64,000 nucleotides of DNA from JAGPUQ01 sp036677085 (GCA_036677085.1 JAKFFI010000052.1:62001-126000); one strand, 5' to 3'. Shown: positions 43,391 to 52,419, counted from the first letter of the stretch. Numbers and translations are program-made. Notes: generated by a model from the sequence alone, not told the origin.

Positions 43391-43801
43391 ATGACCGCAT
43401 ACGACAAAATCAAGGTGGGCGACGTCCTGCCCAGCCGCGACCACACCGCCGGCATCGTGCAATTGTTCATGTACAACGCCGCGATCTGGAATCCCCATCG
43501 CATCCACTTCGACCACGCCTATGCCACCCAGGAGGAAGGCTATCCGGGCATCGTGCTCGACGGTCCCCTGCAGGGCGACTGGATCGGCCAGGTGGTGACC
43601 GACTGGATCGGCGACGACGCGACGCTCGTCTCCTTTGGGTACGCCAACCGCCGCGCGGCCTTTCTCGGCGAGACGATGACCGCGGGCGGTCAGGTCGAGG
43701 AAAAGGACGACAGCAAGCGCGAAGTGAAAGTGAGCCTGTTCCTGAAAAATGCGCAGGGCGAAGTCACCATTCCCGGACACGCCGTGGTGCGTTTTCGCTG
43801 A
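43391..43801 (+). CDS. MaoC-family (R)-hydratase partner subunit
   Basis: A 136-residue hot-dog protein. The hydratase-2 motif is partly seen as NAAIWNPHRIHFDHAYA, with Asn and His in the expected catalytic places, followed by GIVLDGPLQGDWIG. It is separated by 4 bp from the FAS1-like partner, so the two should make one heteromeric hydratase acting on acyl-CoA. Substrate specificity (branched or ring-derived acyl-CoA) is unknown. Confidence 0.87.
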   Translation: MTAYDKIKVGDVLPSRDHTAGIVQLFMYNAAIWNPHRIHFDHAYATQEEGYPGIVLDGPLQGDWIGQVVTDWIGDDATLVSFGYANRRAAFLGETMTAGGQVEEKDDSKREVKVSLFLKNAQGEVTIPGHAVVRFR

Positions 43802-43872
43802 ATCCGCTTCGGTAGTGGAAAGCGGCGGCAGGATGCGGCGGTCGCCGTAGTTTGACTGATGGAGTATCGCCC

Positions 43873-44604
43873 ATGACTTACTGTCTTGGCATCTGCGTCG
43901 AACAGGGGCTGGTGCTGGCGTCCGACAGCCGCACCAGCGCCGGGGTGGATTACGCCTCGGTGTACAGCAAGATGCACGATCTCAAGCCCGCCGACGACCG
44001 CCAGTTCGTGCTGCTCACCGCGGGCAATCTCGCGCTCAGCCAGCAGCTCCTCAGCCACCTGCGGCGCGACCTGGATTACCCCGGGCCTGCCGGCAACCTC
44101 AACAGTGCGCGCTACCTGTTCGAAGCCGCGGAATACGTGGGCGCGACCAATCTGGAAATCCAGAACACCCATGGCCCGGCGCTGCGCGCGAGCGGTCAGA
44201 GCCCCGAGGTCACGCTGATTCTGGCCGGCCAGATCGCGGGCGAACCGCCCGGATTGTTCATCGTCTACGCCCAGGGCAACCATGCGGCGGCAACCGCGGA
44301 GACACCCTTTCTGCAGATCGGCGAGATCAAGTACGGCAAGCCGATGCTGGATCGGGTGGCGCGCGTCGACATGACGCTGGAGGACGCGGCACAGCTGTCG
44401 CTGGTCAGCCTCGATGCCACCACGCGCTCCAACCTTTCGGTCGGTCCGCCCTACGAAGTGGCGATCTATCGCCGCGACAGCTTTATCCTTGGCAAGCGCT
44501 TTCTGTTCGCTGGCGACGATCCCTTTCTGGACGAACTCAGCACCTCCTGGAATCGTCAGTTGTGCGAGGCGTTTCGGCAGTTGCCGCGGTATCCGTGGCA
44601 GTAG
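43873..44604 (+). CDS. Anbu-type proteasome-related peptidase homologue
   Basis: A 243-residue Ntn-hydrolase-fold protein from ATG 43873 behind GGAG. The start MTYCLGICVEQGLVLASDSRTSAG places a catalytic Thr at position 2, exposed on Met removal, with the proteasome-like DSRT and a Lys further in (SKMHD). It matches the ancestral beta-subunit (Anbu/BPH) group, which forms helical or ring assemblies of uncertain activity. Its usual partners (transglutaminase-like, alpha-E and ATP-grasp genes) are not adjacent. Confidence 0.88.
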   Translation: MTYCLGICVEQGLVLASDSRTSAGVDYASVYSKMHDLKPADDRQFVLLTAGNLALSQQLLSHLRRDLDYPGPAGNLNSARYLFEAAEYVGATNLEIQNTHGPALRASGQSPEVTLILAGQIAGEPPGLFIVYAQGNHAAATAETPFLQIGEIKYGKPMLDRVARVDMTLEDAAQLSLVSLDATTRSNLSVGPPYEVAIYRRDSFILGKRFLFAGDDPFLDELSTSWNRQLCEAFRQLPRYPWQ

Positions 44605-44679
44605 CGATCTCATACGCCCGGTGGTTGAATCGTCATGGGTTTTCGTTCACCCGAATACTGGTTGGAAGTGTTCCAGCAG

Positions 44680-45237
44680 TCAGCCGGGTACAGGCAGCTG
44701 TCGCACAATGAATTCCCACTCCGCCGGCGTGTTGATATTGGCGAATTCGGTTTCCGGACCGTGCAGCGGCAGGGTTTCCGCGCTCAGGTCCCGCAGCAGC
44801 GCCGCGAGCGAGCGATCGGCGGCGGCATCGGTCACTCGCGTTTCGATAGCGCGGATCGCCGCGGGGGCGAGCGGCAGCCACAGCGGCAGCAGATAACCTT
44901 GGTAATGGCGCGGTTGTCGGGATTCATGGCGTGCAGCAAGCAGTGCCGCGAGCGTCGCCGCAGAGAGCAGCGGCATATCCACCGGCACCACCAGCAGATC
45001 CCGACCGGGGTAATGACGGCTCAGACTGTGCAGTGCGCCGAGCGGGCCCAATCCCGGCAACAGGTCGGGCAGGCAGCCCGGCGCGTTGCGACAGACCACC
45101 ACTTCGGCAATATCCAGCGCGTGCAATTTGGCGGTCATATGATCGAGCAGGGTGCCGGTGCCGACCGGCAGCAGTGCCTTGTCGGTGCCCATGCGGCGGG
45201 ATTGGCCGCCGGCGAGCAGGGCGCCAATTGCCTTCAT
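44680..45237 (-). CDS. mobA: Molybdenum cofactor guanylyltransferase MobA
   Basis: A 185-residue nucleotidyltransferase adding GMP to Mo-molybdopterin to give the bis-MGD precursor. The GTP/Mg signature is intact (ALLAGGQSRRMGTDKALLPV), with GPLGALHSL and the VDMPLLSAATL metal site. The C-terminus FANINTPAEW is typical. It is the last gene of the moa operon, 10 bp after moaE. Confidence 0.95.
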   Translation of the reverse strand: MKAIGALLAGGQSRRMGTDKALLPVGTGTLLDHMTAKLHALDIAEVVVCRNAPGCLPDLLPGLGPLGALHSLSRHYPGRDLLVVPVDMPLLSAATLAALLAARHESRQPRHYQGYLLPLWLPLAPAAIRAIETRVTDAAADRSLAALLRDLSAETLPLHGPETEFANINTPAEWEFIVRQLPVPG

Positions 45238-45247
45238 GGCGGGGATG

Positions 45248-45721
45248 TCATTGCTGCTGTTGGGCGGCCTGCCAGCGCTGCGCGGCTTCGCAGTCGCTCG
45301 GTTTGGCTTCCACCCAGCGTTCGCCGTCCGGCGTGAATTCCTTTTTCCAGAACGGTGCCTCGGTCTTCAGATAGTCCATCAGGAATTCGCAGGCGGCGAA
45401 GGCTTCGCGCCGATGGCCGCCGGTGACGCCCACGAACACGATGGGTTCGCCGGGATGGAGCAGGCCGACCCGGTGCGCGATCAGCACCCGGCCCAGCGGC
45501 CAGCGCGCCCGCGCCCGGCCGATGATGGCGGCCAGGGATTTTTCGGTCATGCCGGGATAGTGTTCGAGCTGCATGGCGGTGACCGGGTTGGCGGATAAAT
45601 CCCGCACCATGCCGACGAAGGTCACCAGCGCGCCCTGGCTGTGGGCGCGGTCGTTTACCAGCTCCGTGGTGAGTGCGGCGGGATCGAGGCCGGTCGTCAA
45701 AATCCGCACGTCATCGGTCAC
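45248..45721 (-). CDS. moaE: Molybdopterin synthase large subunit MoaE
   Basis: A 157-residue subunit that binds precursor Z and, with thiocarboxylated MoaD, forms molybdopterin. GTG 45721 lies just behind GGAGGTTGATC; the open frame above it is out of register with the family. Catalytic Lys sits in LKTEAPFWKKE, with HRVGLLHPGE and VGVTGGHRREAF. It is adjacent to moaD with 2 bp between them. The C-terminus carries an odd Gln run. Confidence 0.95.
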   Translation of the reverse strand: MTDDVRILTTGLDPAALTTELVNDRAHSQGALVTFVGMVRDLSANPVTAMQLEHYPGMTEKSLAAIIGRARARWPLGRVLIAHRVGLLHPGEPIVFVGVTGGHRREAFAACEFLMDYLKTEAPFWKKEFTPDGERWVEAKPSDCEAAQRWQAAQQQQ

Positions 45722-45723
45722 GA

Positions 45724-45972
45724 TCAACCTCCGGTAGCGGGAGGGAAAAAGGCGACCTCGTCCCCCGGCCGGATCGGCGTGGCGTCGTCCGCCATCTCCT
45801 GATTCACCGCCGCCAGCACCTGGCATCCGGCAAACAGCGCCTGCCAGCTTGCGCCGCGTGCGGCGAGTTGCGCCTTGAGCGCGCCCACGGTGGTGGGCTC
45901 CGACAATTCCAGCGCCAGCCGTGCCAGATCCAGGGTTTCCCGCAAGCGGGCGAAGAACAGCACTTCAATCAC
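45724..45972 (-). CDS. moaD: Molybdopterin synthase sulfur carrier MoaD
   Basis: 82 residues with a ubiquitin-like fold ending in the thiocarboxylate-forming Gly-Gly (PPATGG). FFARLRE and VNQEMADDATPIRPGDEVAFFPP are family typical. It overlaps the end of moaC by 8 bp and is followed directly by moaE. Confidence 0.95.
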   Translation of the reverse strand: MIEVLFFARLRETLDLARLALELSEPTTVGALKAQLAARGASWQALFAGCQVLAAVNQEMADDATPIRPGDEVAFFPPATGG

Positions 45973-46441
45973 CGCTGCGCTCCCAGAGACCGGTTTTGCC
46001 GCCGTCTTTCGACAGCACGCGGATGGCGCCGATCTCCATGCCCGGGTCCACCGCCTTGCACATGTCGAACAGGGTCAGGGCGGCGACCGCTACCGCGGTG
46101 AGCGCTTCCATTTCGACGCCGGTCTTGCCGTCGAGTTTGCATTCGGCCTGGATGCGCACGCCGTCGTCCTGCACCGCGAATTCCACCTGCACCCGCGCGA
46201 GCATCAGTGGATGACACAGGGGAATCAGCTCGGCGCAGCGTTTGGCGGCCATGATGCCGGCGATGCGTGCGGTGGCCAGCACATCGCCCTTGGCGTGGCC
46301 GCCGCTGCGAATCAGCGCGAGCGTCTCCGGCTGCATGGCGATGAAGCCTTCGGCGCGCGCGACGCGGGTGGTTACGGCCTTGCCGCTGACATCCACCATG
46401 CTGGCTTCGCCGGCGGCATTGAGGTGCGAGAGCCCGCTCAC
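45965..46441 (-). CDS. moaC: Cyclic pyranopterin monophosphate synthase MoaC
   Basis: A 158-residue enzyme closing the pyranopterin ring. Motifs MVDVSGKAVTTR, GDVLATARIAGIMAAKRCAELIPLCHPL, the catalytic KTGVEMEALTAV and FDMCKAVD are intact. GTG 46441 overlaps the moaB stop (GTGA), so translation is coupled. Confidence 0.96.
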   Translation of the reverse strand: MSGLSHLNAAGEASMVDVSGKAVTTRVARAEGFIAMQPETLALIRSGGHAKGDVLATARIAGIMAAKRCAELIPLCHPLMLARVQVEFAVQDDGVRIQAECKLDGKTGVEMEALTAVAVAALTLFDMCKAVDPGMEIGAIRVLSKDGGKTGLWERSGD

Positions 46442-46992
46442 GACAAAGTTTCCCGGGTGCCGCAGTCCGCGCCCTGCGCCTGCTTGAGCTGCGCGACGAA
46501 ATTGCAGGGGCGATGAGTGGCGTCGAGCTGTTCGGCGATGATGCCGTCCCAGGCGGTGCGGCAGGCGTTGGTGGAGCCGGGTACGCAGAAGATGAGCGTG
46601 CCGTTGGAGAGACCCGCCAGCGCGCGCGACTGCACCGTGGACGAACCGATGTCGCGGTGGGAAAGCTGCCGGAACAGTTCGCCGAAACCCTCCACCGTCA
46701 TGTCGAACAGGGGTGCCACTGCCTGGGGTGTCGAGTCGCGACCGGTAAAGCCGGTGCCACCGGTGATGATCACTACCTGCACATCGTCGGATGCCGCCCA
46801 GACCGCGACCTGGGCGCGGATGCGGTAGAGATCGTCTTTCAGAATCCGTTTTTCCGCGATCCGGTGACCAGCGGCGGTGAGTTTTTCGACCAGCAACTGG
46901 CCCGAGGTGTCGGTCGCCTCGGTGCGGCTGTCGGAGACCGTGAGCACCGCGATCCGCAGCGCCACGAACCGGTCGGCATAGACTTTGGCCAT
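46438..46992 (-). CDS. moaB: Molybdopterin adenylyltransferase-type MoaB
   Basis: 184 residues behind GGAGGA. MoaB/MogA fold: IAVLTVSDSRTEATDTSGQLL, ITGGTGFTGRDSTPQAVAPL and VFCVPGST-type FCVPGSTNACRTAWDGII. It activates molybdopterin by adenylation before MoeA, or is a MoaB with a less certain role when MogA exists elsewhere. It lies 14 bp after moaA in the operon. Confidence 0.93.
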   Translation of the reverse strand: MAKVYADRFVALRIAVLTVSDSRTEATDTSGQLLVEKLTAAGHRIAEKRILKDDLYRIRAQVAVWAASDDVQVVIITGGTGFTGRDSTPQAVAPLFDMTVEGFGELFRQLSHRDIGSSTVQSRALAGLSNGTLIFCVPGSTNACRTAWDGIIAEQLDATHRPCNFVAQLKQAQGADCGTRETLS

Positions 46993-47006
46993 GATGATGT
47001 CCTCCT

Positions 47007-47981
47007 TCAGCCGCCGAGCATGGCGAGGTGGCGGGTGCCGCCGCTGAAACCGTCCTGGAGAAAATGGCTGACTTTCTTGTCGGCCAGGCGCGCGCGCAAA
47101 AATGCGATCAGTTCGTCGCGCTGGTCGTCGGCCTGCAACAGGTGGCGCAGATCGATACCGTGTTCGGAAAACAGGCACAGATGCAGTTTGCCGGTGGCGC
47201 TCATCCGCAGCCGGTTACAGGTGGCGCAGAAATCCTTGCTGTAGGGCATGATCAGGCCGATGCGGCCGCGATAATCCGGGTGATGAAATTCCTGCGCCGG
47301 GCCGGCGTCCTGGGCGCGGATGGTCTGGGTCCAGCCTTCGGTCAGCAGGCGGCGGCGCAGATCCTCGCCCGCGACATGGTGGCGGCGGAAAAAATCGCCG
47401 TTGTCGCCGGTCTGCATCAGTTCGATGAAGCGCAGCGTGATGGGCTTGTCCCGCAGCCAGGCGAGAAAACGGTCGATCTGGTTGTCGTTGCAACCGCGCA
47501 GCAGCACGGTGTTGACCTTGACCGTCGCAATGCCCAGTGCCAGCGCGCGGTCGAGGCCGTCGAGCAGTTCCTGCAAGCGCTCGTGACCGGTGATGGCGTG
47601 AAACATCGCGGGGTCGAGGCTGTCGATGCTGAGGTTGAGCGCATCCAGGCCGGCCGCGGCCCAGGCGTCGATGCGCTCGGGCAGCTTGTAGCCGTTGGTG
47701 GTGATTGCCAGGGTGCGGATGCCGGGCGTCGCTTTCACCGCTGCGATGATCGCGGGCAGGTCGGCGCGCACCGAGGGTTCGCCGCCGGTGATGCGTATCT
47801 TGGTAGTACCGGTGGCGGCAAAGGCAACGGCGACCCGGCGCAGTTCATCCAGGCTCAAAAAGGCACGGTCGGGCTTGCCTTCATACCCGTCGGGCAGGCA
47901 GTAGGTGCAACGGAAGTTGCAAACGTCGGTGATCGACAGGCGCAAGTAATGAAACTCGCGCCCAAAACTGTCCTGTAACAT
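47007..47981 (-). CDS. moaA: GTP 3',8-cyclase MoaA
   Basis: A 324-residue radical-SAM enzyme, first in molybdenum-cofactor synthesis. The N-terminal cluster is Cys21-x3-Cys25-x2-Cys28 (CNFRCTYC). The C-terminal second cluster is CATCNRLR...LCLF, and the chain ends GG. RITGGEPSVR and TTNGYKL are conserved. ATG 47981 opens the moaABCDE-mobA operon, and a structured leader precedes it. Confidence 0.97.
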   Translation of the reverse strand: MLQDSFGREFHYLRLSITDVCNFRCTYCLPDGYEGKPDRAFLSLDELRRVAVAFAATGTTKIRITGGEPSVRADLPAIIAAVKATPGIRTLAITTNGYKLPERIDAWAAAGLDALNLSIDSLDPAMFHAITGHERLQELLDGLDRALALGIATVKVNTVLLRGCNDNQIDRFLAWLRDKPITLRFIELMQTGDNGDFFRRHHVAGEDLRRRLLTEGWTQTIRAQDAGPAQEFHHPDYRGRIGLIMPYSKDFCATCNRLRMSATGKLHLCLFSEHGIDLRHLLQADDQRDELIAFLRARLADKKVSHFLQDGFSGGTRHLAMLGG

Positions 47982-48004
47982 GGCAAACACCTTTCCAAGG
48001 ACGG

Positions 48005-48146
48005 GAGGATGAACGGTTTCCCGCGCATCCCTCAGAACCCTTTTCGGGTTCTCGGCGCCGGATTCCTGTCCCCGGGTCTCACCGCTGAAGTGCACGGCAG
48101 TGAGGTGGACGGTGGGGAGTTAGAGCTGCGGCGCTCGGAGTTTGTC
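48005..48146 (-). promoter_or_regulatory. Probable molybdenum-cofactor (Moco) RNA leader of moaA
   Basis: The 165-nt upstream region reads, on the minus strand, ACTCCGAGCGCC, later CCACCTCACTGCCG, GGAATCCGGCGCC and a GNRA-like hairpin AGAACCC-GAAAA-GGGTTCT. GCGCCG pairs with CGGCGC to close a multi-helix domain, CTCAC pairs with GTGAG, and GGATG with CATCC near the start codon. The order of elements matches my memory of the Moco motif found before moaA. The identification is not computed. Confidence 0.5.
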
Positions 48147-48256
48147 TGTGATCGCCGCGGTGGCACACGGCGATGTTTGAAGTGTAGCACGGTCGCCGCT
48201 TGCCGGAGCTTTGCTACACTCCGGGCCAGTTTCCCTCGCCGCACAGGACACCTCCG

Positions 48257-48757
48257 ATGCCGCCATCCTCAGATAATCCCGCACCTCCGAGCTCTCCGGT
48301 CTGCGCTGCCGATGCCGGCAGCGACGCCTACATGAACCGGGTCGAACCGGCCGAACTGGTGGAGTTTCTCAACCAGTTGCTGGAAGCCGAGCGCGCCGGT
48401 ACCCGGGTGGCGCGGGAGTCCCGCGATCAGTGCATTACCGCGCCCGAGCGCCAGCTGATGACGGACATCCATGGCGACGAAGCGCGCTGGTGCAAGATGC
48501 TCATCGAGGCGATCCCGCGCCTGGGTGGCGAACCCTCGCTCAAGGTGGGCGACTTCCACCCGCGCGCCATGGCCATCGCTGAGCTGGACGAACGGCTGCG
48601 CTTTCTCAACCGTGGTCAGGGCTGGGTGGCCAAACGTCTGGGCGAGATGATCCCGCGCGTGGCCGATGCGGCATTGCGCACCGAGCTGGTCGCGATGCGG
48701 GAAAATCACGACGCCAACATCGCCCGCGTCAACCGCTTTCTGGAAGAGCGCGCCTAG
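48257..48757 (+). CDS. DUF6306-type ferritin-like protein
   Basis: A 166-residue all-helical protein. After a Pro/Ser-rich N-terminal 30 residues come helices with a four-helix-bundle pattern (LVEFLNQLLEAERAGTRVAR; TDIHGDEARWCKMLIEAI; LDERLRFLNRGQGWVAKRL; LRTELVAMRENHDANI), with Glu and His placed as in ferritin-like families. Function is unknown; metal binding is likely. ATG 48257 was chosen, though a later ATG (MNRVEP) would remove the low-complexity part. It is followed 8 bp later by mtfA. Confidence 0.7.
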   Translation: MPPSSDNPAPPSSPVCAADAGSDAYMNRVEPAELVEFLNQLLEAERAGTRVARESRDQCITAPERQLMTDIHGDEARWCKMLIEAIPRLGGEPSLKVGDFHPRAMAIAELDERLRFLNRGQGWVAKRLGEMIPRVADAALRTELVAMRENHDANIARVNRFLEERA

Positions 48758-48765
48758 CCACCGCG

Positions 48766-49536
48766 ATGTTCGAGCGCCTGCGCCGCCGGCGCGAAAGTCG
48801 CCGTCTGCAACGCCTGGCGGTTCCGGTCGAAGCCTGGGAGGCCGCCATCGCGGACTGGCCGGTGGCGGCCCGCTATCGGGGCGAGGCGCGGACGCGGCTG
48901 CGCGACATGGCGCTGCGCTTTCTGCTGCGCAAGCAGTTCGTTGCCGTCGACGGGCTCGAAATCACCGATGCCATGCAGCTGCGGATCGCCACCATGGCCG
49001 CCGTGCCGGTACTGGAACTGGGGCTGGAGTGGTACGACGGCTGGGTGACGCTGATTCTCTATACCGGGGCTTTCATTCCTGCCCACGACCGCGAGGATGA
49101 GTACGGCATCGTCCACACCGAGCGTGAACCCCTGACCGGCGAAACTTCGGCACACGGGGCGGTGATCCTGTCCTGGGAAGACGTCGCCGGCGCGAGTGGC
49201 GCGGATGCCTACAATGTGGTCATCCACGAGATGGCCCACAAGCTCGACATGCGCAGCGACGGCGGTCCCAATGGCGCGCCACCCTTGCATCCGGACATGG
49301 ACCCGGTGGCCTGGACCCGGGCCTTCACCGCCGCCTGGGAAGACCTCGAAAACCGCGCCGCCGCCGATGGCGACGACGAGCTACCCATCGACCCCTATGC
49401 CCTGCAGGACGCGGGTGAATTCTTCGCGGTGACCAGCGAGTGTTTTTTTGAAGCCCCGGCGCGACTGGCGGAGTACTGGCCCGAGCTGTATCGGCAACTG
49501 AGTGCCTTTTACCGGCAGGACCCTCTGGCTCAGTAA
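48766..49536 (+). CDS. mtfA: Zinc peptidase MtfA
   Basis: A 256-residue metallopeptidase. The zinc site is H154-E-M-A-H158 (HEMAHKLD) with a downstream Glu in FFAVTSECFFE. The conserved LSWEDV and Asp-rich loop match MtfA/YeeI, which binds the glucose-PTS repressor Mlc in E. coli. It is probably co-transcribed with the preceding gene. There is no membrane segment. Confidence 0.93.
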   Translation: MFERLRRRRESRRLQRLAVPVEAWEAAIADWPVAARYRGEARTRLRDMALRFLLRKQFVAVDGLEITDAMQLRIATMAAVPVLELGLEWYDGWVTLILYTGAFIPAHDREDEYGIVHTEREPLTGETSAHGAVILSWEDVAGASGADAYNVVIHEMAHKLDMRSDGGPNGAPPLHPDMDPVAWTRAFTAAWEDLENRAAADGDDELPIDPYALQDAGEFFAVTSECFFEAPARLAEYWPELYRQLSAFYRQDPLAQ

Positions 49537-49690
49537 CCCATGGGCCGCCGCAGTGGTAGCGCCGTCCACCCTTTATGAAGATCTCGCCTTGACCAGAGGC
49601 TCGACCAGTGACCACCAAGGAAGCTTGGTTTGTCACGGCTGAATCGTACACTGGGGAAAACCTATAACCATAAAATCACCGGAGGCTGCC

Positions 49691-51130
49691 ATGCCTGTGC
49701 AAACGTTTCCCCCCATGAGCAAGGATTTTCCCAGTTTCGACTGCGACGCCCATATCGCCGAGCCGATGGAAATCTGGGAGCGCGCCGAAGACCATCTCAC
49801 CCGCGCCGAACTGGCCGCGCTCAAGACCACGCTCTGGTACGACCGCGAATCGGATCAGCTGATCGTCAACGATACCGTCGGCGCCGGCATCCGCTCGAAG
49901 GAGGGGCGCGGCACCGCGGGCGCCATGAACCTGATCTCGGTCGCGGGTCCGGGCATGAAGCACGCCATCCAGCGGGCGCTCAACGTCCGCAACCTGCGCG
50001 CGGAGACCGCGCTCACCAAGGCGCAGGCCGCCTATATCGATCACCGCGGCGCCTACGATCCCAAGGCGCGCCTGCGCGACATGGATGTTCAGGGCATCGA
50101 TCAGGTGATGTTCATTCCCTCGGACATCGACACCTACCCCTGGCTGCGCAATGGCCTCGGCGCCACCGCTGCCTGCAAGGCCTACAACGAATGGGCCTGG
50201 GAAGGCTGTCAGGCCGATCCTGAGCGCCTGTTTTTCGCGGCACTGCTGCCGTTGCAGGACCCGAAAGGGGCGGTGCGCGAGATCCACCGGGTCGCCGCCA
50301 AGGGTTGCCGCGTCGGCCTGGTGCGCCCCATCGATGCGCTCGGCAACTACCCGCTGCAGCCCAGGTTCGATCCACTGTGGCGGGCGATGGAAGAGACCGG
50401 CATGGTGTACGGCATGCATCCGTTTCCCGCGCTGGGCTCGTTGAAACCGCCGGGCTACAGCGAGCAGCACTCGGCGTCCGAGCTGATCAACCGCACGGTG
50501 ACGTCGGCGAACATCCCCCATTCGTTCCTGACCAATGTGCAGAATTTCCAGTCCGAAGCCTCGGTGTGGGTGGTGTCGGCGCTGTTTTCAGGTCTGTTCG
50601 AGCGTTTCCCGAAACTGAAAGCCGCAGTGTTCGAGGCGTCCTCGACCTGGCTCAGCTTCGTGCTCGACGAGTGCGACAAGTACTACAAGCTGTACCGCAA
50701 CGAACGCAGTTTTCCGCCGCTCAAAAGGCTCCCGAGCGAGACTTTCTTCGAGCATTGCATGACCGGTTTCGAGGGCGACGAGGCGCCGCCGTCGCGCTTG
50801 CCGGAGTTTTACGAGAACATCCTCACCTGGTCGTCGGACGTCTACCACCACGACGGCGACGACGTCTGGCGCGCGCTCGAAACCATGCGCGGCTGCGGTC
50901 TGTCGGCCGAGCGCCAGGCCAAGTTCCTCGGCGGCAACGCGCGGCGCATGTACAACATCCAGGCGCCGAAGACGTTCATCCGCGACCGCGTGACCCAGAT
51001 CGAGCGCCCCGACTGGTGGCCGACCGCGGATGAAATCGAGCGCGCCATGGCCGCCGACGCCAGCGTGCTGCCGCGCGCCGAACCGGTCGCCGTCAATACC
51101 TTCCAGCGCGCAGTGGGAGGGTCCAACTGA
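49691..51130 (+). CDS. Amidohydrolase-2 family (PF04909) protein
   Basis: 479 residues behind GGAGG. The DxH start is FDCDAHIAEP; the barrel continues with DMDVQGIDQVMFIPSD, GCRVGLVRPID, the His of GMHPFP and the late Asp region WSSDVYHHDG. It is larger than ACMSD-like enzymes (about 330), with an insert near 75-120. Its stop overlaps the next start (TGATG), so it is coupled to a second family member. Substrate unknown. Confidence 0.85.
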   Translation: MPVQTFPPMSKDFPSFDCDAHIAEPMEIWERAEDHLTRAELAALKTTLWYDRESDQLIVNDTVGAGIRSKEGRGTAGAMNLISVAGPGMKHAIQRALNVRNLRAETALTKAQAAYIDHRGAYDPKARLRDMDVQGIDQVMFIPSDIDTYPWLRNGLGATAACKAYNEWAWEGCQADPERLFFAALLPLQDPKGAVREIHRVAAKGCRVGLVRPIDALGNYPLQPRFDPLWRAMEETGMVYGMHPFPALGSLKPPGYSEQHSASELINRTVTSANIPHSFLTNVQNFQSEASVWVVSALFSGLFERFPKLKAAVFEASSTWLSFVLDECDKYYKLYRNERSFPPLKRLPSETFFEHCMTGFEGDEAPPSRLPEFYENILTWSSDVYHHDGDDVWRALETMRGCGLSAERQAKFLGGNARRMYNIQAPKTFIRDRVTQIERPDWWPTADEIERAMAADASVLPRAEPVAVNTFQRAVGGSN

Positions 51131-52419
51131 TGGCCGCACACCAGAAAGCCTTTGCCGTGTTCGACAGCGATTCCCATGTGGTGGAGCCCCGTGAACTCTG
51201 GGACAGGTACCTCGACCCCGACTTTCGCGTGCTGGGCAAGGCCGCGCTCTGGCGTGAAGAGGGCGCGACCAACTGCTACCTCAAGGTCAACGGCAAAATG
51301 TTTCGCGACACCATGAACCCCAACATTCCGCGCCTCGCCATCTGGCGGCCCGGCATCACCTGGGAGCAGGTGGGCGAACTCGACCCCGACATTCGCCACC
51401 CACCGACCCGCGGCGCGTCCGACCCGGTGGCGCGCCTCGCCGACATGGACGCCATGGGCATCGACCAGACCTTGCTATACCCGACCTGGTTCGCCGAGGG
51501 CTTCCACCTGGTGGAAGACCCGGACGTCGCCCGCGCGCTGGCGCGAGCCTACAACGACTGGATCGCCGACTTTTGCGCAGTGGCGCCACAGCGGCTGTTC
51601 GCGGCCGCCATGGTGCCGCTGCAGAACCTGGATTTCGCCATTGCCGAGCTGGAGCGCATCGCCACCATTCCCTGCTTTCGCGGTGCGTTCATCCGCCCGA
51701 TGTTCATCGAGAACCGCTACTTCACCCACCCCTATTACGACCCGCTATGGGCTGCGCTCGAGCGCCTTGGCATCACCGCCGCCGTGCATCCGGGCACTGG
51801 CCTGTGGAACCCGGAGTGGACCTCCCATGCGCCCTTCATCGAAAAAATGAAGGGGCGCCTGAGCCAGATGGCGCTGTTGCGCGAAGCCGGTGGCGGGCCC
51901 GCCGCCGGCGGCGGCAACGGTGCCAATCTCGGCTTCAGCGCCACCGGCGAGCTGGGCCACCCGCTCGCGCCGGTGATCTCGCCCTGGCTCGACAACCACA
52001 TGTTCGTCGGCGCCGCGCTGATTGGCTTCACGGTGATGCAGCGCTATCCACGCATGAAGGTGGTCATGGCCCACGGCAAGGCCTCCTGGATGGAGGAAGT
52101 TCTGGAAAAAATGGAGGCCTCCGCGCTGACCACACCGCTGCTGCACAAATATCCGGTGCGCACCGACCCCGAGGAGATGTGGGAGGAGGGCGAAGTGATG
52201 CTCGGCTTCGATGCCGAGGAGCGCCTGATCCAGCGCCTGCCGGACGATTTCGAGGCCAAGATCGTGTGGGGTTCGCACTATCCCCGCCAGGAGGCGACGA
52301 CTGCCTGGGACGCCATCGCGAAGCTGTCCGGCGCCGGCATCGGGCAGGCGACCATTGCGCGCATGCTGGGCGGCAATGCCGCCAGCCAGTTTGGCATCAC
52401 CTTGAAGCAGGCGGTGTAA
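51130..52419 (+). CDS. Amidohydrolase-2 family (PF04909) protein, coupled paralogue
   Basis: 429 residues translated in overlap with the upstream gene. The start motif is FDSDSHVVEP, with DMDAMGIDQTLLYPT, FIRPMF, AAVHPGTG and WGSHYPRQE in the metal-Asp region, where Asp is replaced by Ser-His. This and the upstream gene may form a hetero-oligomer or catalyse successive steps. A large glycine-rich loop (GGGPAAGGGNG) is unusual. Confidence 0.84.
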   Translation: MAAHQKAFAVFDSDSHVVEPRELWDRYLDPDFRVLGKAALWREEGATNCYLKVNGKMFRDTMNPNIPRLAIWRPGITWEQVGELDPDIRHPPTRGASDPVARLADMDAMGIDQTLLYPTWFAEGFHLVEDPDVARALARAYNDWIADFCAVAPQRLFAAAMVPLQNLDFAIAELERIATIPCFRGAFIRPMFIENRYFTHPYYDPLWAALERLGITAAVHPGTGLWNPEWTSHAPFIEKMKGRLSQMALLREAGGGPAAGGGNGANLGFSATGELGHPLAPVISPWLDNHMFVGAALIGFTVMQRYPRMKVVMAHGKASWMEEVLEKMEASALTTPLLHKYPVRTDPEEMWEEGEVMLGFDAEERLIQRLPDDFEAKIVWGSHYPRQEATTAWDAIAKLSGAGIGQATIARMLGGNAASQFGITLKQAV

